A DNA stretch of 64,000 nucleotides from an uncultured Bacteroidales bacterium. GTDB taxonomy: Bacteria; Bacteroidota; Bacteroidia; Bacteroidales; UBA932. Of this stretch, positions 1-8,343 are shown one piece after another. The first letter of the stretch is position 1. Every line of letters starts with the position of its first letter. The stretch spans positions 1 through 64,000 of the forward strand of contig CASGDV010000053.1 of NCBI GenBank assembly GCA_949300335.1, in the 5' to 3' direction. The notes beneath the pieces were generated by a model, which was not told the DNA's origin, searched no databases, and saw only the letters and a list, made by a program, of their open reading frames with translations. Position numbers and translations under genes: made by a program.

Positions 1-150
1 TTCGGAACGCAGAAGGAGCACTATGGCCTGAAACGCATCAAGGCGAGGACGAAGCAGACCGAGATCCTGTACATCTTCTTCGGCATCCACACGGCGAATG
101 TAGTCCAGCTCGTCCGGCGGGAAGCCGATGAAATTGCCCAGTCAGCCTGA
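1..150 (+). CDS. Transposase C-terminal end (cut by window edge)
   Basis: The reading frame enters at base 1 and ends at TGA 148-150, giving about 49 residues. The residues EHYGLKRIKARTKQTEIL and IFFGIHTANVVQL resemble the last part of DDE transposases, where a conserved YGL(K/R)R.KARTxKTE stretch follows the catalytic Glu and is trailed by a hydrophobic ...HTAN segment. The catalytic DDE residues lie outside the window, so activity cannot be judged. It is the only sign of mobile DNA here. No terminal inverted repeat could be placed with confidence between it and the flippase gene. Confidence 0.6.
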   Translation, partial: FGTQKEHYGLKRIKARTKQTEILYIFFGIHTANVVQLVRREADEIAQSA

Positions 151-468
151 TGTTCCACATGTGAAACAGAACCTTTATAGGAGCATTGGCTCCAGTTGTG
201 TCCGAAAATGAAAAAATCGGCCCCGAAACGGAGCCGAAGATATAAAAAGATGAGTCCGATCGGAAAAACCACAGGGACAGTCTGCCGGTTTACTCATGTT
301 GAAGGAATTAAACGACAGTCCCTAGATTACGGAACAAATACGGGAAAGCTGTGCGGAAGTATGGCAAATCCGATGGCGCTCAATTATGCCAACTCGACAG
401 TGGACGGAGACAATCCGTCTGTTGCATATGCAACCGTATATCCTTTGTCAATCTTCGTCAGGGTCATT
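151..468. other. Spacer between transposase end and flippase gene
   Basis: This 318-base stretch has no convincing gene. It contains a small hairpin GGAGC-attg-GCTCC (180-193) and the terminator-like hairpin listed separately. It presumably holds the right end of the insertion element and the 3' untranslated region of the flippase gene. A short open frame at 196-501 has no recognisable features. Confidence 0.5.
211..236 (-). terminator. Probable intrinsic terminator, minus strand
   Basis: On the minus strand CGGC-t-CCG / CGG-g-GCCG folds with one internal mismatch and a three-base loop (218-236), followed by a run of six T (211-216). It would end the flippase transcript about 230 bases after its stop codon. 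It could equally belong to the neighbouring insertion element. Confidence 0.5.
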
Positions 469-2031
469 TCAGCCCAGTTGATTATGCTTCTGCTGTCCTG
501 AAAACCTTATGGAAACCAATGACAGACCTGCATAAACAAGTATTATCAGCAGATGTACTGAATCGCGGGCTATGACCTGCCATACCGGACTTTCTCCGAT
601 ATGTACTGCAGGGAATACTGTTGCATCCAGCCATGATGAGAACAGGTACAATCCTATCATAAGTACAATGGTCAGAAAGATTTTTCCCCATCTGTATGGA
701 ATAGGGTAATATTTTCTTCCCAACAAGGTGCAGATGACAAGCATAACGACATAACTTGTCAGATGCCCGAAGGCTGCAGCCCAATAGGAATACCTCGGCA
801 TGAATACCACATTTACCAGTGTCGTGACAGCAAGACCGGCCAATGTTATATATATTGCCATCGATGTTTTTCCGGACAGTTTGTACCACATGGACACATT
901 GAACAACATTCCGAGCAGCATGTATGACAGGAGCATTATGGGTACGACATCTGCACCGGCACGGAAATCCCTGCCGAGAAACAATGAGATTTCATCGATA
1001 AACAATGTAACACCCAAAAATACCAGACCGCAGAATGCCGTAAAATACTCCATTACCTTGGCATACAGCTCCCTGGAATTTCTGTCTGCAGTACGCTGGA
1101 AGAAGAACGGTTCCGCAGCAAACCTGAACATCTGGATGAACAGCGACATTATCACGGACAGTTTTACACCGGCCTGGAATATTCCCAGACTCGATCTCCA
1201 GGCTTCGGAATTCGTATCGAAATATCTGAATAAAATCCTGTCAAGAAAATCGTTGAGAATGCCGGGCAAAGCAGCAACCATAAGCGGAATAGAATATGCA
1301 AGCATCTGCTTCAAAAGCTTCCTGTCGAACCTGAAAGAAAATTTAAGCAAATCCGGCAAAAACAGAATACCGCATACAATGCAGCTCACAAGAATTGCAA
1401 AAATGGCATAGCTGAAATCCGGAGTCGAAGATATGAATCTGAGAGGGAAAAAATTTTCAGGAGTCAGTTCGGACAATGCAACCCCTCTTTCCGCAGCTAC
1501 GGATTCGCAATATGGAGGAAAAGCGAAAAAGAACACGAAATTCGCAGCCGTCTCCGTAAGAATTTTCACCGTCTTGAAAACTGCGAATTTCAAGGCCTTG
1601 TGCTCCTGTCTGAGTTTGGCAAAAAGAATGGCCGTTACGGAATCTATTGCAAGAATCCATCCTACATACATTATGCAGTTTTCATATCCTCCGTATCCCA
1701 AAGCAGATGCTATGGGTGAAGAAAAAGCGAGGAGAACAGCCAGAAAAGCCAGACTTACACCGGACACGACGGCAAGGGCATTGGAATATACCGTCCCCGA
1801 ATCCGCGCCTTCCCTGCTGGCAAACCTGAAACACCCCGTCTCAAGCCCCAATACAAGCACTACCTGAAATATAGCTATATAGGCCATGAATTCTGTAAAC
1901 ACACCATAACTCTCGGTAGTAAGCAGTCTGGTATAAAACGGCACGAAAAAAAAATTGATGATTCTTGCCAGTATGGTACTCAAACCATATATCGCGGTTT
2001 CTCCCGCCAATTGTCTTAAAGGATTAGCCAT
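469..2031 (-). CDS. Polysaccharide/oligosaccharide flippase (MATE/MOP superfamily)
   Basis: The 520-residue protein is almost entirely hydrophobic segments separated by short basic loops, consistent with 12-14 membrane helices. The N-terminus (LAGETAIYGLSTILARIINF) is the conserved opening of Wzx-like lipopolysaccharide/polysaccharide biosynthesis flippases common in Bacteroidota. Members flip lipid-linked glycans across the inner membrane. No glycosyltransferase cluster is adjacent, so the substrate cannot be inferred. The ATG at 2031 lies only eight bases after a TAATTTTG promoter box (2040-2047 on the minus strand), so the mRNA would be nearly leaderless. The next Met is far downstream, so this start is the natural one. 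Confidence 0.85.
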   Translation of the reverse strand: MANPLRQLAGETAIYGLSTILARIINFFFVPFYTRLLTTESYGVFTEFMAYIAIFQVVLVLGLETGCFRFASREGADSGTVYSNALAVVSGVSLAFLAVLLAFSSPIASALGYGGYENCIMYVGWILAIDSVTAILFAKLRQEHKALKFAVFKTVKILTETAANFVFFFAFPPYCESVAAERGVALSELTPENFFPLRFISSTPDFSYAIFAILVSCIVCGILFLPDLLKFSFRFDRKLLKQMLAYSIPLMVAALPGILNDFLDRILFRYFDTNSEAWRSSLGIFQAGVKLSVIMSLFIQMFRFAAEPFFFQRTADRNSRELYAKVMEYFTAFCGLVFLGVTLFIDEISLFLGRDFRAGADVVPIMLLSYMLLGMLFNVSMWYKLSGKTSMAIYITLAGLAVTTLVNVVFMPRYSYWAAAFGHLTSYVVMLVICTLLGRKYYPIPYRWGKIFLTIVLMIGLYLFSSWLDATVFPAVHIGESPVWQVIARDSVHLLIILVYAGLSLVSIRFSGQQKHNQLG

Positions 2032-2039
2032 AACGGCGG

Positions 2040-2067
2040 CAAAATTAATCTTTTTTAATTACTTTTG
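2040..2067. promoter_or_regulatory. Back-to-back '-7' promoter boxes (flippase / PPIase)
   Basis: TAATTTTG on the minus strand (2040-2047) faces the flippase gene. TACTTTTG on the plus strand (2060-2067) faces the cyclophilin gene. Both match the Bacteroidota TAnnTTTG consensus. The -33 elements are not clear. Confidence 0.6.
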
Positions 2068-2141
2068 CAGAATTATCAGGATTTACTTTCCGGGCGCCCG
2101 GCCCGGATACGGAAAAAATTTCAAAAGCATTTTGTAATATT

Positions 2142-2831
2142 ATGAAACTAAAAGGCTTATTGGTATCATTAATCTGCTTCTCGCTGGTTTCCTGCAATTG
2201 CTCGAATGAACAAGTCAAGGCAGGCAGCGATGCCGTCTCCGCCAAAGAGCAGCCGGACAGCATTCAAAACAACAATATGAATACGGAAAAGATCAAACTA
2301 CCCGAGGAACCGGTCGTGGATATCGTCACGAACCTCGGACTTATCAAGGTAAGACTGTACTCAAAGACTCCCAAGCACAGGGATAATTTCGTCAAACTTG
2401 TACAGGAACATTTTTATGACGGACTGCTGTTTCACCGAGTAATCAACGGATTCATGATACAATCAGGAGATCCCCTGACAAGAGACACATCAAAGGTAGC
2501 ACAATTCGGCACTGGGGGTCCAGGATATACTATTCCTGCAGAATTCGTAAACCAGTACTACCATAAGAAGGGTGCGCTTGCTGCAGCTCGGAGAGGAGAT
2601 GCTGCAAATCCGAAAAAAGAATCTTCAGGCTCACAGTTCTACCTTGTCCAGGATGAAAATGCATGTCTCCAGCTTGACGGGGAATATACGATATTCGGTG
2701 AGACCATTGAAGGACTTGATATAATAGACAAGATTGCAGCCGTGCCTACCGATGCATATGACAGGCCAGTCAAGCCCGTGGTCATTTTAAAAATGGTACT
2801 GGAAATTCCTGAAACATCATCCGATGAATAA
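2142..2831 (+). CDS. Cyclophilin-type peptidylprolyl isomerase, lipoprotein
   Basis: The 229-residue protein starts with a lipoprotein signal; the lipobox LVSC places the modified Cys at residue 18, so the enzyme should be membrane-anchored outside the cytoplasm. A linker to about residue 55 precedes a cyclophilin domain containing the catalytic FHRVINGFMIQ segment and a GSQFYLVQ strand. The position of the cyclosporin-contacting Trp is occupied by Gln (QLDG), as often in bacterial members. It catalyses cis-trans isomerisation of X-Pro bonds and probably assists folding of exported proteins. Its stop overlaps the start of the HAD gene by eight bases, implying co-transcription. Confidence 0.9.
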   Translation: MKLKGLLVSLICFSLVSCNCSNEQVKAGSDAVSAKEQPDSIQNNNMNTEKIKLPEEPVVDIVTNLGLIKVRLYSKTPKHRDNFVKLVQEHFYDGLLFHRVINGFMIQSGDPLTRDTSKVAQFGTGGPGYTIPAEFVNQYYHKKGALAAARRGDAANPKKESSGSQFYLVQDENACLQLDGEYTIFGETIEGLDIIDKIAAVPTDAYDRPVKPVVILKMVLEIPETSSDE

Positions 2832-3510
2832 ATTGAAATACATCTTCTTCGACGCGGACGATACGTTGTGGGAGAACGAACATTTCTTCAGAGAAGCAGA
2901 GCATCAATTTGCCCTGCTTCTTTCCGAATATACCGAATCCGATGGAATACAGGAACTTCTCTGGCGCAAGCAGGAAGAGAATATACCTCTGTTCGGATAC
3001 GGCTCAAAGACATATCTTATCGGAATGACCGATGCAGCCACCGAAATTTGCGGAGGGATTCTGCCGGTTGAAATCTACACTGGAATAAAGAAAATAATCA
3101 CCGGACTTGCTTTCCATGAATTCAGGCTCATTGACGGTGTCGTTGAAACTCTGGAAGCATTGCACCGCAAATACAAACTGGCTGTAGCTACAAAAGGCGA
3201 TCTTAGCGAACAAATGTACAAATACAGAAAATCAGGACTGGAAAAGTATTTCCATCATATCGAAGTCATGCAGAACAAGACTGAAAAAGACTATATTGAA
3301 ATGGCCGGGAAATTCGATATTGATCCGAAAGACATACTGATGGTAGGAAATTCCGTAAAATCCGACATCGCACCTGTAATAAATATAGGAGGTATGGCTA
3401 TAAAGACGCCGCATGAAGTGGAATGGATACATGAAAAAATGGAAATGCCGGTTTCTGACCGCATCTTTATTGTCAAAAAGATAACTGAAATTATCAAAAT
3501 TATACCATAG
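2824..3510 (+). CDS. HAD-family phosphatase
   Basis: The 228-residue protein carries the haloacid dehalogenase motif DADDT near the N-terminus (nucleophile Asp10, acid Asp12), an ATKGD motif II region, and GNSVKSD as motif IV. A helical cap lies between motifs I and II, giving a C1-cap architecture like YjjG/Gph-type small-molecule phosphatases. The substrate is not predictable. It overlaps the preceding cyclophilin gene and is followed by a strong terminator at 3589-3627, so the two form a short operon. Confidence 0.85.
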   Translation: MNKLKYIFFDADDTLWENEHFFREAEHQFALLLSEYTESDGIQELLWRKQEENIPLFGYGSKTYLIGMTDAATEICGGILPVEIYTGIKKIITGLAFHEFRLIDGVVETLEALHRKYKLAVATKGDLSEQMYKYRKSGLEKYFHHIEVMQNKTEKDYIEMAGKFDIDPKDILMVGNSVKSDIAPVINIGGMAIKTPHEVEWIHEKMEMPVSDRIFIVKKITEIIKIIP

Positions 3511-3588
3511 GAAACTTGTGGCACAATGCTTGCAATAACTTTAAACCGAATAGTTTTTTCATAGGTTAAGTTTTAGGTTAGAATTGCG

Positions 3589-3627
3589 CCACCCTTGCGA
3601 TGCGAATTGCGAGGGTGGTATCTTTTT
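3589..3627 (+). terminator. Intrinsic terminator of the PPIase-HAD operon
   Basis: CCACCCTTGCGA (3589-3600) pairs with TTGCGAGGGTGG (3607-3618): 12 pairs including two G-T wobbles, loop TGCGAA, followed by a T-rich tail (3621-3627). Confidence 0.8.
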
Positions 3628-4032
3628 CTGTCATCCCGTTATTGCTGCCGGCTACCGCCTACTTTGGGATTACATGCAAAACTTTGCCCCGTGATTCATT
3701 ATCAGCCGTAATCTGGACAAAACGGTATCATTGGCGTGGTCCCGGCAACTTGTTTCTGCCGGCTGGTTCCGATAACATGTTAAAGCCTCAAATTCATTAT
3801 ACAATACGCCATTCCGGAGACACCTGCCTGTCATCCCTGAGACACATACCCGCCATCCCTGAACATGAATTTTCAACTCACAACCATTAATTTGTGATCC
3901 TGACAGACTATCTGCACTCAGAAACACCAATAATTGTTAATCCTGCGAGCATATTTGGAGACTTTTAAATCACGTCTCCCTCATCCCAAAATATCAGCCA
4001 CGTTTTGTAAGCGTCTCCGGGATGACGTTTTT

Positions 4033-4109
4033 CAACCCACGCGCTTCTTGATTTTCAGCAAGCTATTGATAATTAAATACTTATGAAAAATCACGATGCG
4101 CGTGGGTTG
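4033..4109. repeat. Interrupted 12-bp perfect dyad
   Basis: CAACCCACGCGC (4033-4044) is exactly complementary to GCGCGTGGGTTG (4098-4109). Inside it GATTTTCA and TGAAAAATC form a second, one-bulge stem after a 5-by-5 internal loop, leaving an AT-rich apex. A transcript of either strand would fold into a 77-nt two-tier hairpin. It is not followed by a T-run, so it is not an ordinary terminator. It may be the end structure of a small non-autonomous repeat element or a structured RNA. Confidence 0.55.
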
Positions 4110-4145
4110 GAAGCAGGAAGTTTGATGGAAGATCGATGCTTTTTA

Positions 4146-4182
4146 TAAAAAAGCCGGTCCAAAAATTGCTTTTGGGCCGGCC
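4146..4182 (-). terminator. Intrinsic terminator of the rplM-rpsI-rpsB-tsf operon
   Basis: GCCGGTCCAAAA (4153-4164) pairs with TTTTGGGCCGGC (4170-4181), 12 pairs with one wobble and a 5-base loop. On the minus strand it is followed by seven T. It lies 27 bases past the tsf stop. Confidence 0.85.
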
Positions 4183-4208
4183 TTCTTGAATGTCTGATTG
4201 ATATTCCC

Positions 4209-5204
4209 TTAGTCGTTCAGGGAAATTCTCTTGAAGCAAACAACTTTCGCCTCTTTGTCAACAGCGGCAATTGCATCCTTAACGGAAGTCTTGCCGTCGC
4301 CCATCTGATACTCCTGCTCCTCAAGGGTATTCTCTTTGAAGAACTTGTTGAGACGGCCGTTTGCGATATTGTTGATCATAGCTTCAGGCAGATTTGCAGC
4401 TTTCTCAGCAGACACGGTCTTTATTATTTCACGTGCCTGATTAGCCTGCTCTGCCGTAAGCCATCCTTTGGCAGTATTGGATTCTATATGATCCTCGCTG
4501 TCAACATGCGCCGGATTGATACCGGCTTTCTCCAATGCGGAGTTTACGGCTTTCTTCACCAGCTCTTCCTTTGTTTTCTCCACAGCTACAGCCAGTTCGT
4601 TGTCTATCACGTTCTGAGGAACAGCTTCCTTGTTGACTGCGACCGGATTCATTGAAGCGACCTGCATGCAAATGCCTTTTGCAAGTTCTTCAGATACTTC
4701 CTTGTTGAATCCGACAACAGCACCGAGTTTGCCGTTGATCTTGTGGATATATGAGGCTATGAACGGAGCTTCCACTACTTCATAGCCGACGAGAACATGT
4801 TTTTCGCCGGTTTTACCAGTCTGCTCGGTGATTGCAGCCTCAACAGTCCTGCCGTCTGCAAGCACGCAAGCCTTGAGAGCTTCTGCGTTTGCCGGAAGAT
4901 TTGCAATTGCTGTATCTGCAATTGCGTTTGCAAGGTCCTGAAACTCGGCATTCTTTGAAACGAAATCCGTTTCACATCCGAGACATACCAGAATGGCTTT
5001 TGAGCCGTTTACCCTGGCAATGACCGCACCTTCGGTTGTCTCACGGTCAGCTCTCTTCGCTGCAACAAGCTTTCCTTTCTCACGGATGATTTCCTGAGCC
5101 CTGTTATAGTCACCATTTGCTTCGACAAGAGCCTTCTTGCAATCCATCATGCCGGCTCCGGTCATCTGACGCAGTTTCGCTACGTCTGCTGCTTTAATTT
5201 CCAT
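4209..5204 (-). CDS. tsf: Translation elongation factor Ts
   Basis: The 331-residue protein opens with the EF-Ts N-terminal UBA-like domain (VAKLRQMTGAGMMDCKKAL) and has the nucleotide-exchange motif TDFVSKN, which contacts EF-Tu. The length exceeds the roughly 280 residues of E. coli EF-Ts, with the extra sequence in the second half. It exchanges GDP for GTP on EF-Tu in the cytoplasm. It follows rpsB by 30 bases, the near-universal rpsB-tsf order, and is the last gene of the operon before a strong terminator. Confidence 0.95.
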   Translation of the reverse strand: MEIKAADVAKLRQMTGAGMMDCKKALVEANGDYNRAQEIIREKGKLVAAKRADRETTEGAVIARVNGSKAILVCLGCETDFVSKNAEFQDLANAIADTAIANLPANAEALKACVLADGRTVEAAITEQTGKTGEKHVLVGYEVVEAPFIASYIHKINGKLGAVVGFNKEVSEELAKGICMQVASMNPVAVNKEAVPQNVIDNELAVAVEKTKEELVKKAVNSALEKAGINPAHVDSEDHIESNTAKGWLTAEQANQAREIIKTVSAEKAANLPEAMINNIANGRLNKFFKENTLEEQEYQMGDGKTSVKDAIAAVDKEAKVVCFKRISLND

Positions 5205-5234
5205 CTTTCTGAATTTTAAATCCGGTTATTAAAC

Positions 5235-6080
5235 TTACTCAGCCTTTTCCTCTGCGGTAACCTCTTCTGCCGGAGTTTCAACTACTTCTGCCTCAGCTTC
5301 AGCCTTTACAGCATTTTTGCGGGCGCGGAGTTTCTTTCCTGCAGGTTTCTCGTCAGAACCAGACTGCTCGGGAGCTTCCTTTTCTTTCTCCAGTTTCCTT
5401 TCGTTCAATCCCTCTGATATGGCTGCACAAAGAACATCCATTATATATGAAATGGATTTTGCAGCATCGTCATTTGCCGGAATCACATAATCAATCGGAG
5501 TAGGATCGCAACAAGTATCAACCATGGCGATAACCGGAATGTTAAGACGATTTGCCTCTTTCACGGCATTCATCTCTTTCTGTACGTCCACTACGAAAAG
5601 TGCTGAAGGAAGGCGGCTCATATCTTTTATGGAGCCCAGGTTCTTCTCCAATTTAGCTCTCTGACGCGTAACCTGAAGACGCTCACGTTTTGCCAGCGTA
5701 TCGAAAGTACCATCTTCAATCATCTTGTCGATGGTATTCATTTTCTTGACAGCCTTGCGGATAGTCGGGAAGTTCGTAAGCATTCCGCCCGGCCATCTTT
5801 CTGTCACATAAGGCATATTCACGGAGCCTGCCTTCTCGGCAACGATCTCCTTTGCCTGTTTCTTTGTAGCTACAAAAAGAATCTTGCGGCCTGAACGCGC
5901 AAGCTGTTTCAATACATTTGCAGCCTCATCGATCTTTACTATACTTTTATGCAGGTCGATAATATGGATTCCGTTCCTTTCGATAAAAATGTAAGGAGCC
6001 ATTTTCGGATTCCATTTTCTCGCCAAGTGTCCGAAATGAACACCTGCATCAAGCAATTCTTGGAAATTTGTTCTTGGCAT
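5235..6080 (-). CDS. rpsB: 30S ribosomal protein S2
   Basis: I place the start at 6080 (MPRTNFQELLDAGVHFGH), where the S2 family begins; an in-frame upstream extension to 6206 has no family support. The 281-residue product includes the conserved HFGH, KWNPKM and ERWPGGMLTNF segments. Beyond about residue 230 it carries a charged Glu/Lys/Ala-rich tail, longer than E. coli S2. S2 joins the 30S subunit late and is needed for S1 binding in species with S1. Neighbours are rpsI upstream (210-base gap) and tsf downstream. Confidence 0.95.
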   Translation of the reverse strand: MPRTNFQELLDAGVHFGHLARKWNPKMAPYIFIERNGIHIIDLHKSIVKIDEAANVLKQLARSGRKILFVATKKQAKEIVAEKAGSVNMPYVTERWPGGMLTNFPTIRKAVKKMNTIDKMIEDGTFDTLAKRERLQVTRQRAKLEKNLGSIKDMSRLPSALFVVDVQKEMNAVKEANRLNIPVIAMVDTCCDPTPIDYVIPANDDAAKSISYIMDVLCAAISEGLNERKLEKEKEAPEQSGSDEKPAGKKLRARKNAVKAEAEAEVVETPAEEVTAEEKAE

Positions 6081-6290
6081 TGTTTTGATAATTTGTTTGT
6101 TTTTAATTTCCCTCCAGGTTTTTGCCATACCTGTCGGTCTCTTTACTTCAATCAGGAGTAACGTGCAACGGTCTCCTAAATTTTCCGCAGCCTCGGCAAT
6201 CGGCAAGGTAGCTTACGAACGATTCTCATCAACATAAGGTCCCGCGATTCTCCACCGGACTGTGCAATTTTGTAAATCAGCCGTAAAAAA

Positions 6291-6680
6291 TTAACGTTTG
6301 CTGAACTGGAAGCGTCTACGTGCACCAGGCTGACCAGGTTTCTTTCTCTCGACTTCACGGGCGTCACGGGTAAGGAAGCCTGCAGATTTGAGAGCCGTGC
6401 GGTATGCATCTTTATCAATCTCACAAAGAGCGCGTGCAATACCCAGTCTCAAAGCTTCTGCCTGTCCTTTTACTCCGCCGCCGTCAAGATTAGCCTTAAC
6501 GTCAAACTGAGCGGCCGTACCTGTAACCTCGAAAGGCTGGTTTACTATATAACGAAGTGAATCCTCTTTGAAATATTCATTGACGTCACGGCCGTTAATC
6601 GTAATCTTACCTTCTCCAGGCACGACATAAACGCGAGCGACTGCTGATTTACGTCTTCCAAGGGCGTTTACTACTTTCAT
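6291..6680 (-). CDS. rpsI: 30S ribosomal protein S9
   Basis: The 129-residue protein has the S9 opening [14 protein letters not shown] and the basic C-terminal tail ending RRRFQFSKR; in known structures the terminal Arg reaches the P-site tRNA. Its length is typical. It starts eight bases after the rplM stop, the conserved L13-S9 pair. A 210-base gap then precedes rpsB with no obvious terminator, so rpsB-tsf may be read from the same promoter. Confidence 0.97.
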   Translation of the reverse strand: MKVVNALGRRKSAVARVYVVPGEGKITINGRDVNEYFKEDSLRYIVNQPFEVTGTAAQFDVKANLDGGGVKGQAEALRLGIARALCEIDKDAYRTALKSAGFLTRDAREVERKKPGQPGARRRFQFSKR

Positions 6681-6687
6681 GCTCTGC

Positions 6688-7140
6688 TTAAATTTCGTTT
6701 AACTTAATTGTTTTTGGTTGTTGCGCCTGATGCGGATGCTCGCTGCCCTGATAAAGATACAGGTTCCCGAGAAGTTTTGCACCGAGACGATTCTTAGGAA
6801 GCATGCCTTTGACAGCCATCCTAACAAGTTCTGTAGGTTTTTTCTGAAGGACCTCCTTCGGAGTAGTGAATCGCTGACCTCCGGGATAACCGGTGTGGCG
6901 AACATACTTCCTGTCAGTCATCTTGTTCCCCGTAAGTTTCACCTTGTCCGCATTGAGAACGATGACATTGTCACCGCAATCGATGTTCGGGGTAAAGTTA
7001 GGTTTGTTCTTACCGCGGAGGATAAGCGCAATCCTGGAAGCAAGACGGCCGAGTACAAGGTCGGTAGCATCAATAACAACCCACTCTTTGTTTACAGTTG
7101 CCGGTGTGGCAGAAACTGTCTTGTAACTCTGTGTGTCCAC
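6688..7140 (-). CDS. rplM: 50S ribosomal protein L13
   Basis: The 150-residue protein shows the L13 core ([16 protein letters not shown], then the [18 protein letters not shown] strand-turn) and a usual length. L13 is an early-assembly protein of the 50S subunit. It leads the minus-strand operon rplM-rpsI-rpsB-tsf. The promoter box TATCTTTG (7203-7210) lies about 60 bases upstream, and the 5' end of the mRNA can form a GC-rich hairpin (7177-7203) that may mediate feedback control. Confidence 0.97.
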   Translation of the reverse strand: MDTQSYKTVSATPATVNKEWVVIDATDLVLGRLASRIALILRGKNKPNFTPNIDCGDNVIVLNADKVKLTGNKMTDRKYVRHTGYPGGQRFTTPKEVLQKKPTELVRMAVKGMLPKNRLGAKLLGNLYLYQGSEHPHQAQQPKTIKLNEI

Positions 7141-7176
7141 TGTCTTGATTTTTAAATGGTTAATACTAAAAAAGTT

Positions 7177-7203
7177 GCGTCCCCTACACTACATAGGGGG
7201 CGC
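7177..7203 (-). promoter_or_regulatory. 5'-leader hairpin of the rplM operon
   Basis: GCGTCCCCTA (7177-7186) pairs with TAGGGGGCGC (7194-7203) over ten pairs with one wobble and a seven-base loop. On the minus strand it is followed by AACTTTTTT. It sits at the expected transcription start, 37 bases before rplM. I recall ribosomal-protein leader motifs being reported upstream of rplM in Bacteroidia; whether this is that motif cannot be settled by eye. Confidence 0.5.
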
Positions 7204-7210
7204 AAAGATA
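7203..7210 (-). promoter_or_regulatory. '-7' promoter box of rplM
   Basis: The minus strand reads TATCTTTG, matching TAnnTTTG exactly. Transcription would begin inside the adjacent hairpin. Confidence 0.6.
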
Positions 7211-7261
7211 GCAATTAATATTCAAACTACAAAATTTTACCCGAAAACATCTGTACCGACG

Positions 7262-8248
7262 TCAGATTGAAAGAACGTTGAGCACGTTTATCAGTTCCTT
7301 GGCAATCGGTTTGTCCATTTTTATTGCCTTATTGAAAGGAACATACACTATCTCATCATTCGATATTCCGACCATTACGTTCCTCTGTCCGTCCATCAGA
7401 GCCTCGATTGCAGCGACTCCAAGACGGCTGGCAAGTATTCTGTCAAATGCACTCGGAGTGCCTCCCCTCTGGAGATGTCCCAGAATCGTAACCCTGACAT
7501 CATACTGCGGATGCTCCTTGCGTACCCTTTCGGCATAATGCATTGCTCCTCCGTCCTTCTTGCTTTCCGAGACAAGAACAATACTGCTGTTCTTGCTTTT
7601 CCGGAATCCCCTGCTGATAAATTGTTCAAGCTGGTCGATGTCTGTCTTGTCTTCAGGTATGATGGCAGCCTCCGCCCCGCTCGCTATGGCACTGTTCTGG
7701 GCAAGGAAACCGGCATCCCGTCCCATAACTTCTATGAAGAATATCCTGTTGTGCGATGTCGCCGTATCCCTTATCTTGTCTACGCATTCGACTATCGTAT
7801 TCAGGGCCGTATCATATCCTATGGTCGAATCAGTACCGTAAAGATCATTGTCTATCGTACCGGGAAGGCCGATGCACGGGACATCGAACTCCTGGGCAAA
7901 CACCTGTGCTCCTGCCAGAGAACCGTTGCCTCCGATTACTATGAGTGCATCAATTCCGTTTGCCACCATATTGTCATAAGCCCTTTTCCGTCCTTCCACA
8001 GTCATGAATTCTTCGCAGCGGGCTGTCTTCAGGATAGTTCCGCCGCGCTGGATTGTGCTGCTGACACTCTCCGATGTCAGATCCCTTATATCATTATTTA
8101 CCAGTCCTTCATATCCCCTGTATATACCTTTCACTTTCCAGCCGCTGTTGATTGCAGCCCTCGTTACCGCTCTTACCGCTGCATTCATTCCCGGTGCATC
8201 TCCCCCGGAGGTAAGGACACCGATAGTAGATATCTTTGCCATGATCAT
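7262..8248 (-). CDS. pfkA: 6-phosphofructokinase
   Basis: The 328-residue enzyme has the PFK signature [13 protein letters not shown], the catalytic GTIDND loop and the MGRDAG substrate loop. It phosphorylates fructose-6-phosphate in glycolysis. Two starts are possible: ATG 8248 (MIMAKIS) or ATG 8242 (MAKIS); both lie just after the TATCTTTG box at 8265-8272. One oddity is that the nucleotide loop reads GGNGS rather than the GGDGS of E. coli PfkA, replacing the Mg-coordinating Asp103 equivalent with Asn. The Gly after it points to ATP rather than pyrophosphate as donor. Monocistronic. Confidence 0.93.
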   Translation of the reverse strand: MIMAKISTIGVLTSGGDAPGMNAAVRAVTRAAINSGWKVKGIYRGYEGLVNNDIRDLTSESVSSTIQRGGTILKTARCEEFMTVEGRKRAYDNMVANGIDALIVIGGNGSLAGAQVFAQEFDVPCIGLPGTIDNDLYGTDSTIGYDTALNTIVECVDKIRDTATSHNRIFFIEVMGRDAGFLAQNSAIASGAEAAIIPEDKTDIDQLEQFISRGFRKSKNSSIVLVSESKKDGGAMHYAERVRKEHPQYDVRVTILGHLQRGGTPSAFDRILASRLGVAAIEALMDGQRNVMVGISNDEIVYVPFNKAIKMDKPIAKELINVLNVLSI

Positions 8249-8264
8249 AAATTTTAAAACGTGG

Positions 8265-8325
8265 CAAAGATAGCCGCAAAATTCAAGCCTTAATCGATTT
8301 TATAAAAAAAATGATGTTAATTTTG
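8265..8325. promoter_or_regulatory. Divergent promoter boxes of pfkA and dusB
   Basis: The minus strand carries TATCTTTG (8265-8272) for pfkA and the plus strand TAATTTTG (8318-8325) for dusB. The dusB box rules out the in-frame start at 8311 and supports ATG 8344. Confidence 0.65.
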
Positions 8326-8343
8326 CAGCCACAATCATTGAGC

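Larger units (their letters stand above)
3511..4145. other. Long non-coding spacer with repeated short words
   Basis: No gene is supported here; two short overlapping open frames (3600-3890 plus, 3670-3930 minus) have no recognisable features. After the HAD terminator the sequence carries several copies of CATCCC or its complement GGGATG, and of GTCTCC/GGAGAC. Then comes the long interrupted dyad listed separately. The pattern resembles decayed intergenic repeat sequence. Confidence 0.5.

Noticed and set aside
196..501. 101-codon frame after the transposase end
   Set aside because: It crosses the terminator-like hairpin and the end of the flippase gene and lacks protein-like conservation signals.
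3600..3930. Two short overlapping open frames in the 3.5-4.2 kb spacer
   Set aside because: No family features, no promoter box or start context; the region shows repeat words instead.
5235..6206. Longer form of rpsB beginning at 6206
   Set aside because: The S2 family starts at MPRTNFQEL (6080); the extra 42 residues have no counterpart.
7475..8257. 260-codon open frame on the plus strand across pfkA
   Set aside because: It is antisense to a clear 6-phosphofructokinase and shows no family features; the length follows from the codon bias of pfkA.
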